Made by a program: the position numbers and the translations under genes. From an uncultured Oscillospiraceae bacterium (GTDB lineage: Bacteria > Bacillota > Clostridia > Oscillospirales > Acutalibacteraceae), in the NCBI GenBank assembly GCA_900543215.1, contig UQQR01000032.1:1-17989 (forward strand): a stretch of DNA of 17,989 nt, written 5' to 3'. Numbering within the stretch: the first letter of the stretch is position 1; each line of letters starts with the position of its first letter. Below the pieces are notes generated by a model. It saw only the letters and a program-made list of their open reading frames with translations, did no database searches and was not told where the DNA came from. This document shows, in pieces, positions 1-9,389 of the stretch.

Positions 1-154
1 ACCATTCTTTTATACTGCGGCGCTCAAAATCCTTGCCGGATTGCTTGTCCTTAAAAATATTTTTTGCGGGCACTCTGCGCTCGCAAAGCGCCGCTAACTG
101 CCGCTCCTCGTTTTGGTCCACGCTTGAAACGCGGACATATCCGTATTCTGCCAT
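1..154 (-). CDS. Serine recombinase (resolvase/invertase family), N-terminal fragment cut by window edge
   Basis: The 51 visible residues begin MAEYGYVRVSSVDQNEERQ. This matches the N-terminus of the resolvase/invertase family of serine recombinases: a Y-x-R-V-S motif with Arg8 and the presumed nucleophile Ser10, then the D-Q-N..RQ stretch. Such enzymes cut and rejoin DNA through a 5'-phosphoserine link. The ATG at 154 is supported by a very strong ribosome site, AGGGGGGTGA (161-170), with a 6-base spacer. The rest of the catalytic domain and any DNA-binding or large-recombinase part lie outside the window, so small resolvase, invertase and large integrase cannot be told apart. It may belong to a mobile element to the left, but no element end is visible. 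The family call is secure; the substrate is unknown. Confidence 0.82.
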   Translation of the reverse strand, partial: MAEYGYVRVSSVDQNEERQLAALCERRVPAKNIFKDKQSGKDFERRSIKEW

Positions 155-168
155 AAAAAATCACCCCC

Positions 169-184
169 CTGTAATATAATACAG
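169..184. repeat. Imperfect palindrome next to the recombinase ribosome site
   Basis: CTGTA-ATATAA-TACAG forms 5-bp inverted arms around an AT-rich centre. It lies directly upstream of, and touches, the ribosome site of the recombinase gene. It could be an operator, or a small hairpin that affects translation. It is short and AT-rich, so chance is possible. Confidence 0.3.
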
Positions 185-230
185 AAAGGCGATTTTTGCA
201 TATTTGTAAACAAGTCTATTAATTATTAAG

Positions 231-250
231 TATTATTTAATATTATTTAA
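231..250. repeat. Perfect tandem duplication of a 10-bp unit over the permease stop codon
   Basis: TATTATTTAA occurs twice back to back. The second copy supplies the TAA stop codon of the minus-strand permease gene. It looks like a simple slippage duplication in AT-rich DNA. No clear hairpin terminator is visible between the permease and the recombinase gene (155-242). Confidence 0.6.
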
Positions 251-1010
251 TTTTGCCTACAACGAATATTGCAATGCCGAGTATGACTAAAACAGCCCCG
301 GTAACACGGTTAAGGGTTTCGGGCTTTGCTTTATTGGCAATTACCGCCGCAAGCTGGGCGAAAGCAAGCGTACTAATTATACAAACCGCAAGCGCTCCCA
401 TGTCGGGCATACCGCCTATGGCAAAATGGCTTACAGCGCCCGTAAGCGCCGTTATACTCATTATAAACACGCTTGTGCCGACCGCGGTTTTAAGCTCATA
501 CCCCAAAACAGAGGTTAAAACAAGAAGCATCATCATACCGCCGCCCGCGCCTACAAAGCCGCAGATAAAGCCGACGCCCGAGCCGCAAATCACCGAGCGC
601 ACAGCCTTTTGCCTTGCCGTGGCTGACGAAAGGCGTTTTTTAGGCGCCACAACCGGCTTTACAATGAATTTAATACCTAAAATAAAGGTCATAAAAACCG
701 AAAAATTACCCATTGCGGTTTTCGGAACAACGCTTGCGATAAAGCTTCCGCAAAAAGTAAAGACCAAAACCGACGCCATCATAATAACGCCGTTTTTAAT
801 ATCAAGGTTTTTGTTTTTCCCATATGTATAGGCAGACGCCGCGCTTGCAAGAACATCACTTGCGAGAGCTATGCCCACCGCCATATACGGATCCATATTC
901 AAAAACGCTATAAGAACAGGGCTTATGACCGCGGCGGCGCTCATTCCGGCAAAGCCGGTGCCGAGGCCTGCCCCCACGCCTGCCAAAATACAAATAATAA
1001 CTTTAAACAT
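243..1010 (-). CDS. TauE/SafE family membrane permease (putative sulfite/anion exporter)
   Basis: This 255-residue, very hydrophobic protein has about seven or eight predicted membrane helices. It carries the glycine-rich repeat halves typical of the TauE/SafE (formerly DUF81) family: G-x-G-x-G-F-A-G-M-S-A-A near residues 14-25 and G-F-I-C-G-F-V-G-A-G-G-G-M near 146-160, followed by G-T-S-V-F near 177. Family members are proposed to move sulfite, sulfoacetate or other organosulfur anions across the cytoplasmic membrane, but most are uncharacterised and the substrate here cannot be read from sequence. The ATG at 1010 follows AAGGAGC with a 4-base spacer. It begins 20 bp after the carboxypeptidase gene, so the two are probably co-transcribed, although no functional link is obvious. 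Length is normal for the family. Confidence 0.85.
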   Translation of the reverse strand: MFKVIICILAGVGAGLGTGFAGMSAAAVISPVLIAFLNMDPYMAVGIALASDVLASAASAYTYGKNKNLDIKNGVIMMASVLVFTFCGSFIASVVPKTAMGNFSVFMTFILGIKFIVKPVVAPKKRLSSATARQKAVRSVICGSGVGFICGFVGAGGGMMMLLVLTSVLGYELKTAVGTSVFIMSITALTGAVSHFAIGGMPDMGALAVCIISTLAFAQLAAVIANKAKPETLNRVTGAVLVILGIAIFVVGKIK

Positions 1011-1030
1011 AATTGCTCCTTAAGGTCTGC

Positions 1031-2017
1031 TTACTCGGCATAAACCGATGTTAAGCCGTAATATTCCTCAAGCGTCAGTCCGCTTGCGAAAATTTTAGCC
1101 GCATTTTCAACACCTATGTATCTGTAATGCCAAGGCTCGTACATATAACCCGTGATATGCTCCTTACCTTCGGGATAGCGTAAAATAAATCCGTATTTAT
1201 ATGCGTTTTCGGCAAGCCATATTGCCTGGTCTGTGCCTTCAAATCTGCTGTCGGCGTAATTTATATCAAAGGCAAGTCCCGTTTGGTGCTCGGAGTAACC
1301 GGGCCGTGCGGAATATCTGTCAGCATTTTGGTCACCGTCACGCTTTACATAGTTATTATACAGATTTTTCTGCACATTATAGCTTCTGAAGCCCGAGCAG
1401 ACCCACATATTAAGATTTCTTTCCGCTTTTGCGTCGGCAAACATTCTGTTTAAAGCTTCCTTTGCCTCACCGTTTACTCCGGGGTTGTAATCGCTCGGCA
1501 ACGGATAGGATTTATTTACTATAAGTATTCCGTCGCGATATGTCATTTCAACCTTTACCGGTGCATTAACAGTCACCTTAAACACCGCGCTTAATTCCGG
1601 CTTATCCGCGGATTTCACCGTTACAGTACAGCTTCCCTCACCTATTGCGGTAATATTCCCGTATTTATTAACGGTTGCAACAGCGGTATTGTCCGATTCC
1701 CATATTTCCGCCTTATTGCTTGCGTTTTCCGGAAGCATTGTAACAATAGGCATAAATCTTTGACCTATATTAAGCGTTTTTTCATAGGCGCTAAGCTTTA
1801 TTTCCTCAACTCCGACATAAATCTTTTCCTGCTCCTCTTCACTTTCGGTATCCAAAGGCTCATCAGGTATGCTTTCTACTGTGGGAATAACCGTTTCGCT
1901 TGAAACCGAGTGGGTTTCAACAGCGGAGGAAGCATCGTCTTCATTTTCTGCGGTTTTGCAGGCAGTAAGCGTAAAGGCTATAACAAACGCCGCCGCAAAA
2001 CAAAATATATTTTTCAT
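1031..2017 (-). CDS. Lipoprotein D-alanyl-D-alanine carboxypeptidase, VanY/M15B family, with bacterial Ig-like domain
   Basis: This is a predicted exported wall enzyme that trims the terminal D-Ala from peptidoglycan stem peptides. Residues 1-20 form a lipoprotein signal ending in the lipobox L-T-A-C20, so the protein should be anchored to the outer face of the membrane. An acidic, Ser/Thr-rich linker covers about 21-66. A Big_2 (Ig-like) fold follows at about 70-150, with the typical G-x-G-x-C-x-V-T-V near 126-134. The M15B catalytic domain fills about 165-315: S-G-F-R-S-Y (208-213), zinc motif S-E-H244-Q-T-G-L-A-F-D251, and the E294-P-W-H297-Y motif. All expected zinc ligands are present. 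Vancomycin-resistance partners (vanRS, vanHAX) are absent, so housekeeping wall remodelling is more likely than resistance. Confidence 0.9.
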   Translation of the reverse strand: MKNIFCFAAAFVIAFTLTACKTAENEDDASSAVETHSVSSETVIPTVESIPDEPLDTESEEEQEKIYVGVEEIKLSAYEKTLNIGQRFMPIVTMLPENASNKAEIWESDNTAVATVNKYGNITAIGEGSCTVTVKSADKPELSAVFKVTVNAPVKVEMTYRDGILIVNKSYPLPSDYNPGVNGEAKEALNRMFADAKAERNLNMWVCSGFRSYNVQKNLYNNYVKRDGDQNADRYSARPGYSEHQTGLAFDINYADSRFEGTDQAIWLAENAYKYGFILRYPEGKEHITGYMYEPWHYRYIGVENAAKIFASGLTLEEYYGLTSVYAE

Positions 2018-2032
2018 AAAATCACCGATATT

Positions 2033-2061
2033 ATAATATCACACATTCAAAGCGATTTAAA
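2033..2061 (-). promoter_or_regulatory. Candidate sigma-A promoter for the carboxypeptidase-permease pair
   Basis: On the minus strand TTTAAA (2056-2061) and TATTAT (2033-2038) are separated by 17 bp. An overlapping TATAAT (2030-2035) could serve as the -10 with a poorer spacer. The start codon is only about 15 bp further on, giving a short leader. The -35 match is modest. Confidence 0.45.
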
Positions 2062-2113
2062 GTAAATTTAAAAATAAAGACGATTTTTGTTAATTTGCCC
2101 TCAATGCAAAGAA

Positions 2114-2150
2114 GCGAGCCGCCGCACTGAGCAATCTCAAGGCGGCTCGC
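2114..2150 (-). terminator. Hairpin terminator at the end of the hydrogenase operon
   Basis: Perfect 10-bp arms GCGAGCCGCC (2114-2123) and GGCGGCTCGC (2141-2150) enclose a 17-base loop that can itself pair TGAG with CTCA. It lies 10 bp beyond the hydrogenase stop codon. On the minus strand the stem is followed by TTCTTT, a weak T-tract, so termination may be incomplete. Confidence 0.7.
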
Positions 2151-2159
2151 CGAATTTAA

Positions 2160-3911
2160 TTACTTTGAATATTTCTTTCTCGGAACATAGCTCGTGTGCA
2201 GATCGTGGTGAGCCTTATGACCGCCGAAGCCGTCATACCACTCGCTGTAAAGCGCCTTTACAACGGGTGACTCGTGCGATTTGCGGAGAGCCATTGAAGC
2301 GTCCTGATCGTAAAGCGCCTTAGCCCTGACAGCCTTTAAGTCAACAGTATCTCTTACATACTGCGGCTGAATCGGCTGACCGCCGCCGTTTACGCAACCT
2401 CCGGGACAGCCCATTATTTCAACAAACGCCCAGCCGTCGGGGTTGCCGTTCTTCATTCTGTCCATAACGCACTTGGCAGCCGCCGCGCCCGAGGCTACGG
2501 CAACCTTTATATCACTGCCGTTAATGTTAACGGTAGCCTGTTTAAGGCCCTGTGTGCCGCGCACCGCGGTAAAGTCGATATCGGTATTATCCTTGCCGGT
2601 AAGCCAATCGTTAGCGGTTCTGAGCGCCGCCTCCATAACGCCGCCCGTAGCGCCGAATATAACCGCCGCGCCGGTGTCTTCACCGAGCGGAGAGTCGAAA
2701 TCTTCATCGGGCAGATTTGTGAAGTTTATACCTGCGCGCATTATCATACGCGAAAGCTCGCGGGTGGTAATGGCAATGTCAACATCGGGCACGCCCGCCG
2801 CGCTCTGGTCGTCTCTTCCGATTTCAAATTTCTTAGCCGTGCAGGGCATTACCGAAACAGAAACTATATCTTTGGGGTCAATACCCATTTTATCGGCATA
2901 ATAGGTCTTTATAACCGCGCCTGCCATCTGCTGCGGAGATTTGCAGGTAGAAAGATGCTCTAACATATCGGGATAATAATACTCGCAGAACTTGACCCAA
3001 CCCGGCGAGCAGGAGGTTATCATCGGGAGTGTGCCATTATTTTTTATGCGTTCAACAAGCTCGTTAGCCTCTTCAACTATTGTAAGGTCGGCGGCAAAGT
3101 CGGTATCAAATACCTTATCAAAGCCGAGACGGCGGAGAGCCGCAACCATTTTACCCTCAACGTTAGTGCCTATCGGCATACCGAAGCATTCGCCTAAAGT
3201 AGCGCGGATAGACGGAGCGGTCTGAACCACAACATGCTTATCGGGGTCGGCAAGCGCTGTCCAAATCTTATCGGTATCATCCTTTTCAACCAATGCGCCT
3301 GTGGGACATACGACGGTGCACTGACCGCAGGAGATACACGGTACATTTGAAAGACTGACCTCAAACGGAGTGCCGATTGCCGTATCAATACCGCGGTTAT
3401 TAGCGCCTATAACGCCTACATACTGCTCGTTGCAGGCGGCAACACAGCGGCGGCAAAGCACGCACTTGTTGTTATCCCTTATAAGGTGGGGTGTTGAGGT
3501 GTCAAGCTCATAGGTCGGCTTAAAGCCCTCAAAGGCGGACTCCTCTACACCGTAGTCGCGGCAGAGCTTTTGCAGCTCGCAGTTTGTGGAGCGAACGCAG
3601 GAAAGACATTTTTTTTCGTGAGTAGACAAAATAAGTTCCAGCGTAGTTCTTCTTGCTTTCTGAATTTTCTCGGTGTTGGTGAGTACCTCCATACCCTCGC
3701 TTACGGGGTAAACGCAGGCGGTTACAATGCGGAAGCCCCTACCCTCGTTAGCCTCGACAACGCAGATACGGCAAGCGCCTATCTCGTTTTTCTCCTTCAT
3801 AAAGCAAAGGGTGGGAATTTCAACGCCCGCTTTTCTTGCGGCGTCCAATATGGTAGAGCCTTTTTCTACGCTTACCGAAATACCGTTTATTTTAACATTT
3901 AACATATCCAT
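2160..3911 (-). CDS. hndD: [FeFe] hydrogenase catalytic subunit, NAD(P)-linked group A (HndD/HydA type)
   Basis: This 583-residue cytoplasmic subunit makes or consumes H2 and is last in the operon. Domains in order: [2Fe-2S] ferredoxin domain (C36, C47, C50, C66); His-ligated [4Fe-4S] site (H98, C102, C105, C111); two [4Fe-4S] clusters (C150/153/156/160 and C192/195/198/202); then the H-cluster domain with L1 T-S-C301-S-P-G-W, L2 M-P-C357-T-A-K-K-F-E and L3 G-C502-P-G-G-C506-V-N-G-G-G-Q-P; and a small-subunit-like tail with Y-x3-Y/H-x4-K features near 554-575. L1 has Ser302 where clostridial CpI has the second Cys, discussed as a finding. The ATG at 3911 follows AAAGGAGCC by about 9 bases. 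Partners encoded upstream (C, B, A subunits) suggest a soluble multimer coupling H2 to NAD(P)H and perhaps ferredoxin. The hydE/F/G maturases are not in the window. Confidence 0.95.
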   Translation of the reverse strand: MDMLNVKINGISVSVEKGSTILDAARKAGVEIPTLCFMKEKNEIGACRICVVEANEGRGFRIVTACVYPVSEGMEVLTNTEKIQKARRTTLELILSTHEKKCLSCVRSTNCELQKLCRDYGVEESAFEGFKPTYELDTSTPHLIRDNNKCVLCRRCVAACNEQYVGVIGANNRGIDTAIGTPFEVSLSNVPCISCGQCTVVCPTGALVEKDDTDKIWTALADPDKHVVVQTAPSIRATLGECFGMPIGTNVEGKMVAALRRLGFDKVFDTDFAADLTIVEEANELVERIKNNGTLPMITSCSPGWVKFCEYYYPDMLEHLSTCKSPQQMAGAVIKTYYADKMGIDPKDIVSVSVMPCTAKKFEIGRDDQSAAGVPDVDIAITTRELSRMIMRAGINFTNLPDEDFDSPLGEDTGAAVIFGATGGVMEAALRTANDWLTGKDNTDIDFTAVRGTQGLKQATVNINGSDIKVAVASGAAAAKCVMDRMKNGNPDGWAFVEIMGCPGGCVNGGGQPIQPQYVRDTVDLKAVRAKALYDQDASMALRKSHESPVVKALYSEWYDGFGGHKAHHDLHTSYVPRKKYSK

Positions 3912-3928
3912 TTTCTAAGGCTCCTTTC

Positions 3929-5728
3929 TTACTTTTTAACTATTGCGCCGAACGGGCAGTTGGCAATACAAGCGCCGCACTTGATACAAGCAGTCTGATT
4001 GATTTCGTGCGGATTTTTAATAGTACCGCTGATAGCGCCCACAGGGCAGTTACGGGCGCACTTTGTACAGCCCTTACATTTGTCTGCAATAATTGAGTAA
4101 GAAACGAGGTCCTTACATACGCCGGCAGGACATACCTTATCGGTAACATGAGCCACATATTCGTCACGGAAGAATTTAAGTGTTGCAAGCACAGGGTTAG
4201 GCGCAGTCTGACCGAGACCGCAAAGGGAGTTTTGCTTAATGTAGTGGCAAAGCTCTTCCATTTTGTCAAGGTCTTCAAGCGTGCCGTTGCCCTTGGTGAT
4301 TTTATCAAGGAGTTCAAGCAAACGCTTTGTGCCTACTCGGCAGGGAGTACATTTGCCGCAGGACTCATCTACCGTAAATTCAAGGAAGAATTTAGCCATA
4401 TCAACCATACAGGTGTCTTCGTCCATAACAATAAGTCCACCCGAGCCCATCATACAGCCGATAGCGGTTAAGTTATCGTAGTCAACCTCGGTATCGATAA
4501 GGCTTGCGGGAATACAACCGCCCGAGGGTCCGCCTGTCTGAGCGGCTTTGAACTTCTTGCCGTTCGGAATACCGCCGCCTATATCCTCAATTATATGGCG
4601 GAGCGTTGTGCCCATAGGAATTTCAACCAGTCCCGTGTGCTTTATCTTACCGCCCAAGGCGAATACCTTAGTACCCTTAGAGCGCTCTGTACCCATTGAA
4701 GCAAACCACTCTGCGCCGCGAAGAATGATCTGCGGAATATTTGCAAAGGTTTCAACATTGTTTTCAACTGTGGGTGAGTTGTAAAGACCCTTAACAGCCG
4801 GATACGGCGGGCGGGGTCTCGGCTCGCCGCGGTTGCCCTCAATAGAGGTCATAAGCGCGGTTTCCTCACCGCAAACGAACGCACCGGCGCCAAGGCGGAT
4901 ATGCAAATCAAAATCAAAGCCCGAGCCGAAAATATCCTTACCCAAAAGCCCGTATTCACGCGCCTGGTCAATAGCTATCTGCAAGCGGTGAACGGCTATC
5001 GGGTATTCCGCACGGACATAAACATAGCCCTGTGTGGCGCCTATTGCGTAACCTGCAATAGCCATAGCCTCGATTACAGAGTGGGGGTCGCCCTCAAGAA
5101 CGGAACGATCCATAAACGCACCGGGGTCGCCCTCGTCCGCATTACATACAACATATTTCTGCGGAGCTTTGTTTGGTGCGCACAACGCCCACTTTCTACC
5201 CGTGGGGAAGCCGCCGCCGCCTCTGCCGCGAAGACCCGAATCGGTAACGCACTTAATAACATCCTCAGGGGTCATTTCGGTTAAAACCTTACCCAGAGCG
5301 GCGTAGCCGTCCATAGCTATGTATTCGTCGATATTTTCGGGGTTGATAACGCCGCAGTTACGGAGAACCACGCGGTTCTGCGATTTATAGAAAGCGGTGT
5401 CGCCCAAGGACACATTACCCTCAATCTCATCAGCTACATTACCGGTATCGTTGTAAACCAAGCGCTCAACAATACGTCCCTTAAGCAAATGCTCCTCAAC
5501 AATTTCCTTAACATCCTCGGGAGTTACTCTGCTGTAAAAAGTACCGTCGGGATAAACTATAACAACCGGTCCCAAAGCGCAGAGACCGAAACAGCCTGTC
5601 TGTACGAGCTTTACCTCGTCCGCAAGTCCGCAGTTTTCAATATTCTCGGCAAACGCCTTTTGAATATCGTGGCTTCCGGATGAAGTACAGCCGGTACCGC
5701 CGCAGATCAACACATGTGCACGAATCAT
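3929..5728 (-). CDS. hndC: NuoF-like flavoprotein subunit of NAD(P)-linked hydrogenase (HndC/HydB type)
   Basis: This 599-residue diaphorase subunit carries electrons between NAD(P)H and the hydrogenase Fe-S chain through FMN. Residues 1-90 form a thioredoxin-like [2Fe-2S] domain (C9, C14, C46, C50). About 120-450 is the NuoF core, with the nucleotide/FMN loop G-R-G-G-G-G-F-P-T-G-x-K-W (168-180), N-A-D-E-G-D-P-G (196-203) and G-A-G-A-F-V-C-G-E-E-T-A-L (280-292). The NuoF [4Fe-4S] site is C457, C460, C463 and C503. The C-terminus adds a Cys pair (C533, C538) and two ferredoxin-type [4Fe-4S] sites (C551/554/557/561 and C581/584/587/591). This N-terminal plus C-terminal extension is the usual hydrogenase form rather than respiratory complex I. 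The start follows GGAGGTAAAAAA. It lies 17 bp upstream of the hydrogenase gene. Confidence 0.95.
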   Translation of the reverse strand: MIRAHVLICGGTGCTSSGSHDIQKAFAENIENCGLADEVKLVQTGCFGLCALGPVVIVYPDGTFYSRVTPEDVKEIVEEHLLKGRIVERLVYNDTGNVADEIEGNVSLGDTAFYKSQNRVVLRNCGVINPENIDEYIAMDGYAALGKVLTEMTPEDVIKCVTDSGLRGRGGGGFPTGRKWALCAPNKAPQKYVVCNADEGDPGAFMDRSVLEGDPHSVIEAMAIAGYAIGATQGYVYVRAEYPIAVHRLQIAIDQAREYGLLGKDIFGSGFDFDLHIRLGAGAFVCGEETALMTSIEGNRGEPRPRPPYPAVKGLYNSPTVENNVETFANIPQIILRGAEWFASMGTERSKGTKVFALGGKIKHTGLVEIPMGTTLRHIIEDIGGGIPNGKKFKAAQTGGPSGGCIPASLIDTEVDYDNLTAIGCMMGSGGLIVMDEDTCMVDMAKFFLEFTVDESCGKCTPCRVGTKRLLELLDKITKGNGTLEDLDKMEELCHYIKQNSLCGLGQTAPNPVLATLKFFRDEYVAHVTDKVCPAGVCKDLVSYSIIADKCKGCTKCARNCPVGAISGTIKNPHEINQTACIKCGACIANCPFGAIVKK

Positions 5729-5746
5729 TTTTTTACCTCCAATTTT

Positions 5747-6653
<907 letters not shown>

Positions 6654-6657
<4 letters not shown>

Positions 6658-7367
6658 ACCGCACCCCGTAAATAGTTTATAAGCTCCCGTGCGGCATTTT
6701 CTCTGCCGCATTCAAGCTCTATGTAAGCGCCGCGTTCATTAATACTCCACAAATTATGAGCGTCGGAGCTTGTTATAATTTTTTTGCCGTATTTTTCGGC
6801 ATATTCCGCCGTCTTTTCCCCGTCGTGTACCTCCGCAAACGGGAAGTACGGTTTTTCGGGAAAAGCACCCAATACCGCAAGCAAACCGTTTGCCTGTCTG
6901 TCGATATGCGCCGGAAAGCACACACCGCCGAACTTTTCCGCCGTCTGCGGCACTTCCTCAAGCGTGATATTAACGGCATTTATAAGCAGATTTTCCTCAT
7001 ACCCGATTATATTGTCGCAGTCATCGGTTATTCTTTGTTCCCCGAATATATCGGGACGGTTTTTAACAGGCACCCGTTTCTTTTCAACAGCTTTGTTAAA
7101 CTCCATTGCACCGCAAAGCTCGCCGAAAAGGCATACGATATGTATATCCTCTGCCGTTGTAAGCTCCATACCGGCTATCGGGATTACGCCGTGCCTGTCA
7201 GCCGCCTTAAAAAAGGCAGGACAGTTTTTACAGCTGTTATGGTCGGTAAGCGCCATAATATCAAGACCGTTAAGCTCGCCCATACCCGCAATGCTGTCGG
7301 GCGTCATATCGTTGTCTCCACATGGCGACAGACACGAATGAATATGCAGATCGTAACAGTATTTCAT
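6654..7367 (-). CDS. PHP-domain metal-dependent phosphoesterase
   Basis: This 237-residue protein has the four motifs of the PHP (polymerase and histidinol phosphatase) fold: H8-I-H10 with S-P-C-G, T-D-H-N near 42-45, G-M-E near 66-68, P-A-H-I-D near 153-157 and S-D-A-H near 201-204. These histidines and acids bind a di- or trinuclear metal centre that hydrolyses phosphoesters. The substrate is unknown; relatives include histidinol phosphatase, RNase AM and 3',5'-bisnucleotide phosphatases. The gene is joined by 4-bp ATGA overlaps to the DRTGG gene upstream (7364-7367) and the HATPase gene downstream (6654-6657), so the three are translationally coupled. In this setting it could reverse a phosphorylation made by the HATPases or degrade a nucleotide signal, but that is inference. 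Confidence 0.88.
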
Positions 7368-7696
7368 ATCAAACCGTGCAGTTTTACCGCCGCCTCGTAA
7401 GAGGAACCGTCAAAGCTTAATATATTAATGCCCTTAGCATCAGCGGTGCTTTTTACACTGTCGGGCATATCCACGCCCTCCGCCGCTATTATGCATGCGG
7501 TGTCGGCGAGAGAAGCGACAGCCAATATGTTCTCATTTGACATAATGGTTATCCATGCGTCACCTGAGTGCGCTCTGCCCATTACCCAGCTTAACAGGTC
7601 TCCTACATATACACCTGTTATCTCCCTGTCAGGCTCAGGCATTGAAACCGCGGCAAAACCGTGGTTTAACAATTCACTCACCGTCATACGCTTCAC
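7364..7696 (-). CDS. DRTGG-domain protein (copy 1, between HydS-like and PHP genes)
   Basis: This 110-residue protein matches the DRTGG domain, a small alpha/beta fold also found next to CBS domains and in phosphotransacetylase N-termini, and related to the N-terminus of HPr kinase. Visible features are V-x-E-L-L (7-11), the strand-loop R-E-I-T-G-V-Y-V-G-D-L-L-S-W-V-M (24-39), W-I-T-I-M-S-N-E-N (48-56) and the terminal D/E-x-S-S-Y-E-A-A pattern. It is often annotated as a serine kinase of HPr, but it has no P-loop and no kinase activity should be assumed. The start may be the ATG at 7696 or the one at 7687. Either overlaps the end of the HydS-like gene. A second member of the family lies at 9382-9738. 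Confidence 0.78.
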   Translation of the reverse strand: MKRMTVSELLNHGFAAVSMPEPDREITGVYVGDLLSWVMGRAHSGDAWITIMSNENILAVASLADTACIIAAEGVDMPDSVKSTADAKGINILSFDGSSYEAAVKLHGLI

Positions 7697-8942
7697 CGCC
7701 GTTTCCTTTATTTATCGGGCAATTAAAGATGCCGGTTCTGCCCTTGATAACATCCTCCGCAAAGGCTCTGCAATTAGGCGCGCCGCAGGCTCCGCAGTCT
7801 ATACCGGGCAGTCCGTCCTTAAGCCGTTGAATATCAGCCATCATCCGCATTGATTCCGCCATACTGTCGCTTAATCTTGAAATCGGATGATAAGTCGGAA
7901 TTTCATTAAAAATATAATTTTCCGGTATATAGTTTTCGTCCTTTGAAAGAAAGTTTTGCGAAACGGGCAGATAGCGCCTTAAGGTCTGAAGCCTTGCTTT
8001 TGCGATAAACGGATTTTGCATTGTCATAACGCCACCCACACAGCCGCCGGGACAGGCGTTAAGCTCAATAAATTCAAGCTGCGGTATATTTCCGTTTTCC
8101 ACCTGGTCAAGCACACGGATAACATTCTCTATTCCGTCTGCCGCAAGGTAGCTCTCGTTAAATATCGCGGTTGCCTCGCCGCCAGTTGCCGCCCATCCGA
8201 TTCCTATCATTCCCGAATTTGACAATGACTTAAGCTCCGACTGCGGCTGCATTTTGGCAATAAGCTGAAAATATATATCATTTATTGAAACAACTGCGTT
8301 CACACGGCTTTTGTATCCGGCAAACCCGTTTTTCACATAGCTTACCTTTGCGGGGCATGGTGAAATAAAGCAAACGCCGATTTCATCATCGCAAAGCTCC
8401 GGATGCTCCTTTTTAGCCTTTTCCCTTGCAAGAAAAGCCGCAACCTCCATCGGAGGAAGCATATGTATAATGTTTTCGGTAAGCGACGGAAAGCGAAGCC
8501 CTATAAGCCTAACTATAACGGGACACGCCGAGCTTATAACCGGTTTCTTTACGCCCTCTGTTTTCAGATAAAGACGGGTGTATGCGCTGACCTTTTCGGC
8601 GGCGGCGGAAACCTCATAAACATCGTCAAATCCGATTTTAAGCAGTCCGTCAAGGATATAATCCACATCCTCAAGATTATCAAACTGACCGTAAAGCGAC
8701 GGCGCGGGCAACGCGATTTTCCACTTGAATTTATCCATAGCGGAAAGCTTTTCGCAAACCGCCTTTTTTGCGCCCTGCGGACATATTCTTATACATTCGC
8801 CGCAGTCAATACATCTGCTGTTGTTTATAACAGCTCTGCCGCCGTGTATCCGTATTGCCTCGGTAGGGCAATGCTTTAAACAGGCTGTACAGCCGCTGCA
8901 CTTTTTTTCATCAAGGTAAACCGAGTGTTCATATGTATTCAT
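7674..8942 (-). CDS. Sensory-type [FeFe]-hydrogenase-like iron-sulfur protein (HydS/HsfB type)
   Basis: This 422-residue protein is distinct from the catalytic hydrogenase. Two ferredoxin [4Fe-4S] sites open it (C15/18/21/25 and C44/47/50/54). A reduced H-cluster domain follows: S-S-A-C140-P, S-P-C196-P-A-K and N-A-C297-P-G-G-C301-V-G-G. The C-terminus has another Fe-S motif, D-C383-G-A-C386-G-A-P-N-C391 with C408, like the Fe-S domain of RnfB and corrinoid proteins. All four H-cluster ligand cysteines are present, but the adjacent proton-transfer Cys of catalytic enzymes is Ala139. This substitution is reported for the putative sensory hydrogenase HydS of Thermotoga maritima. A PAS domain, as found in other sensory hydrogenases, is absent. 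It probably reports H2 or redox state to the flanking HATPase and DRTGG proteins rather than turning over H2 quickly. It could alternatively be an electron-transfer subunit. Confidence 0.88.
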   Translation of the reverse strand: MNTYEHSVYLDEKKCSGCTACLKHCPTEAIRIHGGRAVINNSRCIDCGECIRICPQGAKKAVCEKLSAMDKFKWKIALPAPSLYGQFDNLEDVDYILDGLLKIGFDDVYEVSAAAEKVSAYTRLYLKTEGVKKPVISSACPVIVRLIGLRFPSLTENIIHMLPPMEVAAFLAREKAKKEHPELCDDEIGVCFISPCPAKVSYVKNGFAGYKSRVNAVVSINDIYFQLIAKMQPQSELKSLSNSGMIGIGWAATGGEATAIFNESYLAADGIENVIRVLDQVENGNIPQLEFIELNACPGGCVGGVMTMQNPFIAKARLQTLRRYLPVSQNFLSKDENYIPENYIFNEIPTYHPISRLSDSMAESMRMMADIQRLKDGLPGIDCGACGAPNCRAFAEDVIKGRTGIFNCPINKGNGGEAYDGE

Positions 8943-8966
8943 TTAAACACCTGCCGAAATATTATT

Positions 8967-9381
<415 letters not shown>

Positions 9382-9389
<8 letters not shown>

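Noticed and set aside
253..831. Plus-strand ORF opposite the permease, and similar long antisense ORFs within the hydrogenase genes
   Set aside because: They have low-complexity compositions, no recognisable domains and no ribosome sites, and mirror well-supported minus-strand genes.
1031..2017. Vancomycin-resistance VanY gene
   Set aside because: No other van genes are nearby, and Ig-like lipoprotein M15B carboxypeptidases are common housekeeping wall enzymes in Clostridia.
6658..6711. 18-residue longer start for the HATPase gene
   Set aside because: It would lie inside the PHP gene, has no family similarity, and would destroy the ATGA overlap pattern seen at the neighbouring junctions.
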